The notes under the pieces are model-generated. The model was given only the letters and a program-made list of their open reading frames with translations. It had not been told where the DNA came from and did not search any database. This document shows, one piece after another, positions 1 through 6,516 of a stretch of 40,838 bases of DNA. The stretch is from contig CALXXT010000064.1 of NCBI GenBank assembly GCA_944392755.1, positions 1 to 40,838 of the forward strand. Direction: 5' to 3'. Every line of letters begins with the position of its first letter. Within the stretch, counting starts at the first letter, position 1. The DNA comes from an uncultured Sutterella sp. (GTDB lineage Bacteria > Pseudomonadota > Gammaproteobacteria > Burkholderiales > Burkholderiaceae_F). Position numbers and translations under genes: made by a program.

Positions 1-174
1 CTCTGTTTGTCGCTCTTCGCCGGAATTGAAAGAGAAAGATCTGTCTTTCGTCTTTCGGCTTCCTTCAAAGCGCGAACTTCGTAAAATTTTTGAGCTCGGA
101 GTCGTGAAACTCCGTCGTCTTTCGACCATCGCTCGACGTCTTACGCCGTCCACGCTTATCGGTTCGTTGAATCT

Positions 175-188
175 GATTTTTAAAGAAC
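175..188 (-). promoter_or_regulatory. boxA-like antitermination site of the rRNA leader
   Basis: On the minus strand this reads GTTCTTTAAAAATC, resembling the bacterial boxA core (GCTCTTTAA) bound by NusB/NusE. It lies directly downstream of a boxB-like hairpin, which is the boxB-then-boxA order of rRNA leaders. The expected role is rRNA antitermination. The assignment comes from motif and position only. Confidence 0.75.
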
Positions 189-190
189 CT

Positions 191-213
191 CGCTGAACTC
201 GTTTCGTTCAGCG
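191..213 (-). promoter_or_regulatory. boxB-like hairpin of the rRNA leader
   Basis: A perfect 8-bp inverted repeat CGCTGAAC/GTTCAGCG encloses a 7-nt loop. It begins only a few bases after the predicted transcription start and immediately precedes boxA in the minus-strand transcript. Position and size fit the boxB element of rRNA antiterminators. Confidence 0.65.
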
Positions 214-223
214 CAGAATTGAG

Positions 224-252
224 ATCTTATCGAACTCTTTTCTGCTTGTCAA
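224..252 (-). promoter_or_regulatory. rRNA operon promoter, proximal (sigma-70)
   Basis: On the minus strand the -35 is TTGACA (252-247), a perfect consensus. A 17-bp spacer separates it from the -10 TAAGAT (229-224). An A/T-rich block (AGAAAAATTTTCG, about 261-273) lies upstream of the -35 and could serve as an UP element. Transcription would start near 217 and proceed leftward into the rRNA leader. Confidence 0.88.
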
Positions 253-318
253 GGGCCGGATCGAAAATTTTTCTGCCGCCGCCTCGACGCGTCCGCCTTT
301 CGGCAAACGAGGTTGCGA

Positions 319-347
319 ATTATGCCGATCGTTTTTCAGTTCGTCAA
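319..347 (-). promoter_or_regulatory. rRNA operon promoter, distal (sigma-70)
   Basis: On the minus strand TTGACG (347-342) and CATAAT (324-319) are separated by exactly 17 bp. Each hexamer differs from consensus at one position. The promoter lies 95 bp upstream of the proximal promoter with the same orientation, giving the tandem arrangement common for rRNA operons. Confidence 0.82.
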
Positions 348-488
348 GTCCCATTTCGACAGTTCAGGGATTCGACGCCTCTTTGCGGTCCGTCACCCGC
401 CCTTGGGCATAATCTCTAGAGGGGCGCATTTCCTGCAATTTGGCGACTTTTAGAATCATTTTCGTAATTTTTAAGAGCCGCCCATCCC
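348..488. promoter_or_regulatory. divergent intergenic region upstream of the rRNA leader and the 489 gene
   Basis: No gene is visible here. On the plus strand CATAAT (408-413) could be the -10 for the gene at 489, but its -35 (TTTGCG or TTGCGG near 382-388) is poorly spaced. The same block on the minus strand gives a weak third rRNA promoter candidate: TTGCAG (438-433), 18 bp, GATTAT (414-409). Neither is strong. Confidence 0.35.
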
Positions 489-1322
489 ATGCAGAAGCTC
501 AAGACGCCGTACATCGCCTCGACGCCGCCCGATTTTCTTTGGGCGCGCCGCATTCTGGCGGCGGTCGTGGTGCTCGCGCTTCTCCTTGGCATCGCCGCTT
601 CAATCGACGCCATCTCGTCCTCGCTCTCGACCCCGGAACGCACTGTCCGCACCACCACCGGACAGGCCTTTGAACTCTACGGCGAGATTCCGGCTTCTTC
701 CGACGGCATGCGCCCTGCCGTGCGCTTCGACATTCGGCCGTCCGCTCCGCAGATCGTCGTCAACCGCATCGACTTCCATCCGACGCGCGATCAGCGCTCG
801 CTCAAGTGGACCGCCACGCTGATGGCGCTCCCGGGAACTCCTTCGGGCTTCTACAACATTCGTCCGGCGAGCAGCAGCGCGGAAAGCCTTCCCGGATGGC
901 ACCTTGATCTCTACGCTACGCAGAAGGAGCTTCAGAGTCGGAGCGCGTCCTTCTTCATGCGGGAATTCGGCGCGGATGCCCTCAATACGGCGCTGAATGC
1001 GTTGGTCGCCGCGCTTGTCGCCGGGCTCGCCCTCGTCGCCGTCCGCCGCCGAGAACGCGCCGCGCGCATTTCAAACGGACTTCTGCGCGTGGAGCACGTC
1101 CGAGAGGATGGAGACGACACGCTTCTGTTCTGCCGCGACTCGACCGGACGGCTCGAGCTCTCCGGCGACTACGCCGTGCTTACGGCGTCGGGGCAGCATC
1201 TTGGTAGCGCCCAAGTCGTCGGCCGCACCGAACGCGGATGCACGCTGCGGCTCACCGCCGCACGCGCGCGCCCCGGCTGCCTCGTGCTTGCCGTCGAATC
1301 CGTTCGTCTCGGCGGCCGGTGA
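489..1322 (+). CDS. two-helix membrane protein of unknown function
   Basis: I do not recognise this 277-residue protein. A hydrophobic helix at residues 22-38 follows a basic stretch and a second lies at 168-186. Between them is a soluble segment of about 130 residues rich in beta-forming sequence and prolines, probably periplasmic. After the second helix a basic RRRERAAR stretch, probably on the cytoplasmic side, leads into an approximately 80-residue C-terminal domain that looks beta-rich and ends at the stop. The topology therefore looks like inside-out-inside. The ATG at 489 is chosen because it sits just before the first helix, although its ribosome binding site is weak. The gene diverges from the rRNA operon and converges on pyrD, so context gives no functional clue. 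Codon use and GC match the neighbours. It could be a lineage-specific envelope protein; that is a guess. Confidence 0.7.
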   Translation: MQKLKTPYIASTPPDFLWARRILAAVVVLALLLGIAASIDAISSSLSTPERTVRTTTGQAFELYGEIPASSDGMRPAVRFDIRPSAPQIVVNRIDFHPTRDQRSLKWTATLMALPGTPSGFYNIRPASSSAESLPGWHLDLYATQKELQSRSASFFMREFGADALNTALNALVAALVAGLALVAVRRRERAARISNGLLRVEHVREDGDDTLLFCRDSTGRLELSGDYAVLTASGQHLGSAQVVGRTERGCTLRLTAARARPGCLVLAVESVRLGGR

Positions 1323-1490
1323 TCATCGCGGCGCTTCTCTCCTCAAGCTGCCGCACGCCGGACCGGCGCTTTGCCTTCGGCTTCCTTTGCCGCCTCTGCG
1401 CCTTTCCGACTCGGCGAAGCGCCCCCTCCGAAATAGGTGGACGACGAGCTTTCAGCTGCATGGACGCACCCGCACGCCGCTCGGCGCACC

Positions 1491-1523
1491 AAAAAAAAAG
1501 AAAGGCGCCCCAAAAGACGCCTT
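1491..1523 (-). terminator. intrinsic terminator of pyrD
   Basis: On the minus strand the stem AAGGCG/CGCCTT (1523-1518 with 1507-1502) and a 10-nt loop are followed by a run of about a dozen bases that is almost all T, ending at 1491. It lies 32 bp beyond the pyrD stop codon. The gene at 489 ends at 1322, so this also separates the two converging units. Confidence 0.85.
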
Positions 1524-1554
1524 CCTGAATTGCACCTGCGCTTTGCAGCGTCGG

Positions 1555-2607
1555 TCAGCGGCCGCTCTTGCGCCAAGCGGCAAGCGCCTCGACGCAGTCC
1601 GCGACCAGCTTCGGCCCGTTGTAGATGAAGCCCGTGAAGAGCTGCACGAGCTGCGCCCCAGCCTCCAGCTTCTCGATCGCATCGGCACCCGTCATCACGC
1701 CGCCCGAAGCAATGATGGGAATCTCGCCCTTGACGTGTTCGGCAATGAGGCGGACGACCTCAGTCGAGCGTTCACGCAGGGGCGCCCCTGAAAGGCCGCC
1801 GGTCTCTTCGGCGTGTTCGAGCCCCTGGACGCGCTTGCGGTTGATCGTGGTGTTGGTCGCGATGACGCCGTCGATGCCGTAGGAAACGAGCGTGTCGACG
1901 CAGCGGAGAATTTCATCGTTCTCAAGATCGGGCGCGAGCTTCACGGCGATCGGGACGTGCTTGCCGCCGCGCTCGGCCTTCAAGGCCTCGCGCTTGGCGG
2001 TGATGCCTGCGACGAGGTGATCGAGCTCGCCCGCCCCCTGAAGGGTGCGCAGGTTCTTCGTGTTCGGAGAAGAAATGTTGACGGCGATGTAGTCGGCGTG
2101 GTCGTAGACCTTGTCGAGGCACTTCTCGTAGTCGGAGAGCGCATTCTCAATCGGCGTGACGGCGTTCTTCCCGATGTTGATGCCGAGAACGCCTCCGCGC
2201 AGGCGGAAGGCGTCGGCGCTGCGCAGATTGAGAAGCACCTGATCGACGCCCTCGTTGTTGAAGCCCATGCGGTTGATGACGCCCTGCGCGGGAATCAGAC
2301 GGAAGAGTCGGGGCTTCGGATTGCCGGGCTGAGCCAGCGGCGTGATCGTGCCGATTTCCACATGGCCGAAGCCGAGGCCGCCGAAGGCGCTCACGCGCGT
2401 TCCATCCTTGTCCATGCCTGCCGCGAGCCCCACCGTGTTGGGGAAGCGCACGCCCATGACGGTCACGGGATCATCGTCGGGCATGTGCGTGATGAGCTTG
2501 TGCAGACCAAGGTGCACGATCCAATCAAGATTGGCCATCGTGACGGCGTGGGCCGTCTCCGGGTTCATCGCGAAAAGAACTCGGCGAGCAGTACTGTAGA
2601 GATCCAT
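1555..2607 (-). CDS. pyrD: dihydroorotate dehydrogenase (quinone), class 2
   Basis: This enzyme oxidises dihydroorotate to orotate in pyrimidine synthesis, using FMN and passing electrons to membrane quinone. The 350-residue product matches class 2 enzymes (E. coli about 336). The N-terminal helical region (1-45) corresponds to the membrane and quinone-binding extension of this class. The FMN-binding barrel follows, with VGLAAGMDKDG at 59-69, GTITP at 86-90, NRMGFNNEG at 112-120 and the active-site SSPNT at 179-183, where Ser180 is the likely catalytic base. The frame stays open well upstream, but ATG 2607 is preferred. It has GGAG about 11 nt upstream, gives the normal family length, and an upstream start would overlap the promoter and the divergent tRNA promoter. 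It is a single gene with its own promoter and terminator. Confidence 0.96.
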   Translation of the reverse strand: MDLYSTARRVLFAMNPETAHAVTMANLDWIVHLGLHKLITHMPDDDPVTVMGVRFPNTVGLAAGMDKDGTRVSAFGGLGFGHVEIGTITPLAQPGNPKPRLFRLIPAQGVINRMGFNNEGVDQVLLNLRSADAFRLRGGVLGINIGKNAVTPIENALSDYEKCLDKVYDHADYIAVNISSPNTKNLRTLQGAGELDHLVAGITAKREALKAERGGKHVPIAVKLAPDLENDEILRCVDTLVSYGIDGVIATNTTINRKRVQGLEHAEETGGLSGAPLRERSTEVVRLIAEHVKGEIPIIASGGVMTGADAIEKLEAGAQLVQLFTGFIYNGPKLVADCVEALAAWRKSGR

Positions 2608-2694
2608 GACGGAATAGGCTCCGGAAATGTCGGGGAAAAGGTGGTGGGCCTGCTGTCTGCGGGCAAGCGCCCGCACAAACCATCGTTTCCGAAG

Positions 2695-2724
2695 ATTATA
2701 GCGGGCGACTTTTCTGCGCCTTAA
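2695..2724 (-). promoter_or_regulatory. pyrD promoter (sigma-70)
   Basis: On the minus strand TTAAGG (2724-2719) and a perfect TATAAT (2700-2695) are separated by 18 bp. Transcription would start near 2688, giving an untranslated leader of about 80 nt before ATG 2607. The -35 is weak (3 of 6), so expression may need help or be modest. Confidence 0.6.
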
Positions 2725-2825
2725 AGTCTCGACGCGCGCAGGCTCGACCACCGTGCGGACCGGGACGCTCCCGCTTGCCCGAAGAAGAGCGGAACCTCTC
2801 CATGCAGCGGAAGCAAACCAGGCTC

Positions 2826-2854
2826 TTGACAAAAGCGGATCAACATGCCATAAT
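2826..2854 (+). promoter_or_regulatory. tRNA-fMet promoter (sigma-70)
   Basis: TTGACA (2826-2831), a 17-bp spacer and CATAAT (2849-2854) form a near-consensus promoter. Transcription would begin near 2862, about 28 nt before the tRNA, so a short 5' leader needs removal by RNase P. It diverges from the pyrD promoter. Confidence 0.9.
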
Positions 2855-2889
2855 CCGATTCTCGCTTGAGACAAGCGAAACGAATTCAC

Positions 2890-2966
<77 letters not shown>

Positions 2967-3005
2967 AGCTTCTCCCGAAAGTCGACGAGTTCGGGAGCAT
3001 CGATG

Positions 3006-3029
3006 ACCCGGCCGAAGCGCCGGGTTTTT
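3006..3029 (+). terminator. intrinsic terminator after tRNA-fMet
   Basis: The stem ACCCGGC/GCCGGGT (3006-3012 with 3019-3025) with loop CGAAGC is followed by TTTTT (3025-3029). It lies 40 bp after the tRNA, making a monocistronic tRNA unit. From here to 3182 I see nothing certain. TTGCGG (3096-3101) and TAGAAT (3117-3122) could promote the next gene, but the 15-bp spacer is short. Confidence 0.9.
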
Positions 3030-3182
3030 CGTATCCGCCGCTTCCGCACCCGAGCGCTCCCTTTTCTGCTCTAATCCGTCCCTCCCCCCTGCGTCTTGCG
3101 GCCACCGCTTCCCCAATAGAATGTGGAACGCGCTTTTCGAGCTCCTTCCGTCAGACCCTCATCTTCAACCATTCGTCTCGTC

Positions 3183-5189
3183 ATGACCGAGTCCATTCCT
3201 CTCGATCTTCCCATTCGTCCGGCCTTCTGGAACGTCCCGCTTTGGGGCGAGGTGGGCGTTTACATCGTCGGCATTCTCGCCGTGATTCTCTGCGCCGTAG
3301 GAGTTGTGAAGAACGTGCGGCGCTGGCGGGCGGGCCGCGCGGCCTCCGCAGCGCGCGATCCGAAAAGAGTCGAACGCCTCATGCGCGAAGCCGTCGCCCA
3401 GGAGAAGGTCCGCGAGACGGTTCCGGGCAAAATTCATGCCGTGCTGGTGCTCGGCTTTTTCCTTCTCTTTCTCGGCACGGCGACGGCAACCCTTGACTGG
3501 GACGTCGGACACTACGTCTTCGGCTCTCAATTCCTGAAGGGCGATCTCTACCTCTTCTACAAGCTTGTTCTCGACACGGCCGGCGTCGCCGTGCTTGTTG
3601 CGCTTGCGCTCGGCGCATGGCGGCGCTGGTGCACCCCGTCGAATCTGCCGCGCGACCGCCGCTTCGTCTGGGTCTACGCTTCCCTCGCCTTCATCGTGGC
3701 GTCGGGCTTCGTCGTCGAAGCGCTTCGTCTGGCCGTGCAGCGTCCGGCCTGGGCGGACTTTTCTCCCGTGGGATCGGTCCTCGCCGACATCTTCATCGGC
3801 TGGGGTCTGTCGAACGCGTCGCTTGAATCGACGCACGTGCTTCTGTGGACCGTGCACGGCCTGGCCGCATTGGCCTTCGTCGCGGCGATTCCCCTCACCT
3901 ACTACGCGCACATCTACCGCACGCCCGTCTCGATCGCGCTTCCCCGCGGCGAAGCCGGAGGCGTCGATGAAAAGATCGAAGCGATCGAAGAGCAGGAGCA
4001 TTTCGGCTGGAGCACCGCGGGCGACCTTCCGCGCTCCGCGCGCATTCAGGCCGACGCCTGCACGGAATGCGGCCGCTGCGAGGCGGTGTGTCCCGCCATG
4101 CGCGCAGGCACCCCGCTCGCGCCGCGCGCCTTCGTGATGAAGCTGCGCGAGCTTGCCGCCGCTTCCCCGGAAACGGCCTTGAGCGAACGGATTTCGGCTG
4201 AGGAGCTTTTTGCCTGCACGACGTGCGGCGCCTGCGCGCGCGTCTGTCCGGCCGACATCGAGATTCCCCGCCTCATCGTTCAGATGCGGCGTCACCTCGC
4301 GCTTGAATGCGGCGAATTCCCCGAAGGCGCGGCCGCAGCGCTTGAGAACACGGCCTCGGTCGGCAACCCCTGGGGACTGGATCCCTATGAACGTCTCGAC
4401 TGGGCCGAAGGACTCGACGTTCCCGTCGCCGAAGAGGGCGCATCCTACGACGTGCTCTACTGGGTCGGCTGCGCGGCGAGCTACGACCGCAGAGCGCGCC
4501 GCATCGCCCGCTCGATGGTGAAGATCCTGAAGCGCGCCGGCGTCTCCTTCGCCGTCATGGCCGAAGAGCGCTGCCACGGCGAGTTTGCCCGCCGCTTGGG
4601 TGAGGAGTACCTCTACCAGACGGCCGCTCAGGAGAACATCGAGAACTTCGCGAAGTACCGCTTCAAGCGGATCCTCGCCGCCTGCCCCCACTGCTTCCAC
4701 ACCCTGAAGAACGAGTACCCGCAGTTTGAAGGCGGCAAATTCGAGGTGGTCGACCACGCGAGCTTCATCCGCGAGCTGATCGACGCCGGCAGGCTCCCCG
4801 ACATGTCCGACCGCGAGGCCCGGGGCGGCCTCACGGTCTACCACGACCCCTGCTATCTTGCCCGCCTCAACGGCGTTGCGTCGGCTCCCCGCACGGTGCT
4901 CTCCGAATCGGGGCAAAAGCTCGTGGAGCCGCGCGAATTCGGAGCGTTGAGCTTCTGCTGCGGCGCGGGCGGCGGACAGATGTGGTGCGAAGGGCGCTCG
5001 GCGAAAAAGCCCGTCAACGTCATCCGTCTTGAAGCGCTCCGAGCGACGGGCGCGACGACGATCGCGGCGGCTTGCCCGCACTGCATCACGATGCTCGAGA
5101 GCGCAAAGTCGACGATGAAGGATGCGGATGAACTTCGCATCGAGGACATCGCCGAGATCGTCGCGCGGTCCCTTCCCGACGAAGAGTGA
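3183..5189 (+). CDS. membrane-anchored Fe-S oxidoreductase (NarI-like plus HdrD-like)
   Basis: The 668-residue protein fuses a membrane cytochrome-like part to an iron-sulfur part. About five hydrophobic helices lie at residues 24-43, 83-103, 124-146, 162-183 and 217-242. Histidines at 85, 110, 218, 225 and 243 could bind heme b, as in NarI-type subunits. Two [4Fe-4S] motifs follow: Cys293/296/299/303 and Cys345/348/351/355. The C-terminal half has two cysteine-rich CCG-type domains, with ACPHC and HDPCY motifs, FCCGAGGG, and a final ACPHC. Such proteins shuttle electrons between quinone and a soluble partner such as an electron-transfer flavoprotein or dehydrogenase. No partner gene is nearby, so the substrate is unknown. 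The frame extends to a GTG at 3123; ATG 3183 is preferred because it starts just before the first helix, though no clear ribosome binding site is seen. Confidence 0.85.
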   Translation: MTESIPLDLPIRPAFWNVPLWGEVGVYIVGILAVILCAVGVVKNVRRWRAGRAASAARDPKRVERLMREAVAQEKVRETVPGKIHAVLVLGFFLLFLGTATATLDWDVGHYVFGSQFLKGDLYLFYKLVLDTAGVAVLVALALGAWRRWCTPSNLPRDRRFVWVYASLAFIVASGFVVEALRLAVQRPAWADFSPVGSVLADIFIGWGLSNASLESTHVLLWTVHGLAALAFVAAIPLTYYAHIYRTPVSIALPRGEAGGVDEKIEAIEEQEHFGWSTAGDLPRSARIQADACTECGRCEAVCPAMRAGTPLAPRAFVMKLRELAAASPETALSERISAEELFACTTCGACARVCPADIEIPRLIVQMRRHLALECGEFPEGAAAALENTASVGNPWGLDPYERLDWAEGLDVPVAEEGASYDVLYWVGCAASYDRRARRIARSMVKILKRAGVSFAVMAEERCHGEFARRLGEEYLYQTAAQENIENFAKYRFKRILAACPHCFHTLKNEYPQFEGGKFEVVDHASFIRELIDAGRLPDMSDREARGGLTVYHDPCYLARLNGVASAPRTVLSESGQKLVEPREFGALSFCCGAGGGQMWCEGRSAKKPVNVIRLEALRATGATTIAAACPHCITMLESAKSTMKDADELRIEDIAEIVARSLPDEE

Positions 5190-5258
5190 CGCGCGGGGGC
5201 GGGCGCCCGCCGCTCGCCGTCCGAGCGACGACCCGAGCCCGTCCGCCCCTCGAAAGAC

Positions 5259-6356
5259 TTAGAAGAGTTCGTAGGGCACGGTGTCCTTGAAGTCCTCGCG
5301 GAAAGCCGTTTCGGCCTCAACGAAGGCGCGCATCGTCCGCATGTCGAGCGCGCGTTGAGAATTGTTCGGGCTGTCGAGCACGACCATGACAAGGCGGCGT
5401 CCCTCGACGTCGCTCTGCACGACCATGCACCGACCGGCCGCCGTCGTGAAGCCGGTCTTCTGGATGCCGATGCGCCAGGACGGATCGCCGATGAGACGGT
5501 TCGTCGTGCGCAGACTGAGCGTGCGCCGCCCCGCTCGGATCTTCGCCGCCGGTGCGGTCGAGGCCTGCCGGATTTCCTGATACTCGTAGACGGCCGCAAC
5601 GAGCTTGCCGAGGTCGCGCGCCGTCGATTGATTGCGGTTGTCGAGTCCCGTCGGGTCGAAAAAGCGGGAGTCGGTCATGCCGAGGGCTTCGGCGCGGCGG
5701 TTCATTTCGTCGACGAACTTCGCCACGCCTCCCGGATAGCTTCTCGCCAGGGCATGCGCGGCGCGGTTGTCGCTCGACATGAGGGCGGCCTTGAGCAGCG
5801 CCTCGCGCGTGAGCACCATGCCGCTTCTCAGCTTCGAGGAGGCGGTCGAGCGCACGTAGTCCCCACGCGTGATGCGGACCTTGTGGTCGAGATCCAAATC
5901 GCTCTCCGCGACGACAAGCGCCGTCATCAGCTTCGTCACCGACGCAATCGGGAGCTGCACGTCGGCGTTCTTCACGACAAGCTCTTCACCCGTATCCTGG
6001 TCGACCGCATACGCGACGGAACTCCCGAGCTGCAGCGGATCCTCCGTTTGACGCAGTCCCGCGAGCGTCGCCTGCGAAGGACGCAGCCCGGCGCGCCGCA
6101 CGACGCGGCGGCGCGCCTTGGCGGTGCGCCGCTTCGCGGATGCCCGCTTCACCGCCGTGCGCTTGGCGGCCGCCTTCACCTTCCGCTTCGCCTTCGCGGG
6201 CTTCGCCGCGGCCTTCTTTGCCGATGCGGGCACGAGGCGCACCTTGCCCGTCGAGGACTGGGCCGCCGCCTGCGCCGGGAAGCTCAGAACGGGCGCCAGA
6301 CTGAGGAGAGAGGCCGCGGCAAGGGCGACGACGAACTTCTTCGGAAGAAAAACCAT
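5259..6356 (-). CDS. PBP7-type D,D-endopeptidase/carboxypeptidase, family S11
   Basis: This periplasmic serine peptidase acts on cell wall peptides. All three active-site motifs of the penicillin-binding fold are present: SVTK at 139-142 (nucleophile Ser139), SDN at 195-197 and KTG at 300-302. A signal peptide covers about residues 1-31 (hydrophobic core 8-24, AQA-A cleavage area). Between it and the catalytic domain lies an unusual basic linker, roughly residues 38-90, made mostly of Lys, Arg and Ala. The catalytic part matches PbpG (PBP7) in size and lacks the C-terminal amphipathic anchor of DacA/DacC. It is downstream of hrpA in the same direction, separated by a 160-bp AT-rich gap (6357-6516) that may hold its promoter, although no convincing hexamer pair is visible. 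No clear terminator precedes the converging gene that ends at 5189. Confidence 0.88.
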   Translation of the reverse strand: MVFLPKKFVVALAAASLLSLAPVLSFPAQAAAQSSTGKVRLVPASAKKAAAKPAKAKRKVKAAAKRTAVKRASAKRRTAKARRRVVRRAGLRPSQATLAGLRQTEDPLQLGSSVAYAVDQDTGEELVVKNADVQLPIASVTKLMTALVVAESDLDLDHKVRITRGDYVRSTASSKLRSGMVLTREALLKAALMSSDNRAAHALARSYPGGVAKFVDEMNRRAEALGMTDSRFFDPTGLDNRNQSTARDLGKLVAAVYEYQEIRQASTAPAAKIRAGRRTLSLRTTNRLIGDPSWRIGIQKTGFTTAAGRCMVVQSDVEGRRLVMVVLDSPNNSQRALDMRTMRAFVEAETAFREDFKDTVPYELF

Positions 6357-6516
6357 GGCGGGCGAGGGAGAAATTGAGGCAATCGTGCAGTCAATCTGCA
6401 GGAAATTTTTCTATTTTCCGCGATCTCCGCCCGACCCGCAAAATTTGGTTTCAATTTTTACACGAAGTCACACTCCGCCCGGCCGCATCCGCCCGAATCT
6501 GCCGCCGTTCGCCCGA

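Larger units (their letters stand above)
1..217 (-). other. rRNA operon leader transcript (16S lies beyond left edge)
   Basis: Read on the minus strand, this stretch runs from the predicted start of transcription near 217 towards position 1. After a boxB-like hairpin and a boxA-like motif comes a segment reading CCGATAAGCGTGGACGG, close to the conserved betaproteobacterial sequence found upstream of 16S rRNA. It has several small stem-loops, such as GGAGT/ACTCC around 95-110, and no open reading frame worth calling. The 16S gene itself is not in the window, so the identity rests on promoter strength, boxB-boxA order and the conserved leader motif. Confidence 0.8.

Noticed and set aside
2608-2889. 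Extension of pyrD to a start at 2889
   Set aside because: It would add 94 residues not found in the family, and would run across the pyrD promoter and the tRNA-fMet promoter. ATG 2607 has a ribosome binding site and gives normal length.
3165-5081. A 638-codon open frame opposite the Fe-S oxidoreductase
   Set aside because: Antisense shadow; the sense protein has conserved cysteine motifs and membrane helices.
5190-5258. GC-rich palindrome (GGCGGGC/GCCCGCC) between the Fe-S protein and PBP genes as a terminator
   Set aside because: It has no loop and no T-run on either strand; in such GC-rich spacer it may be chance.
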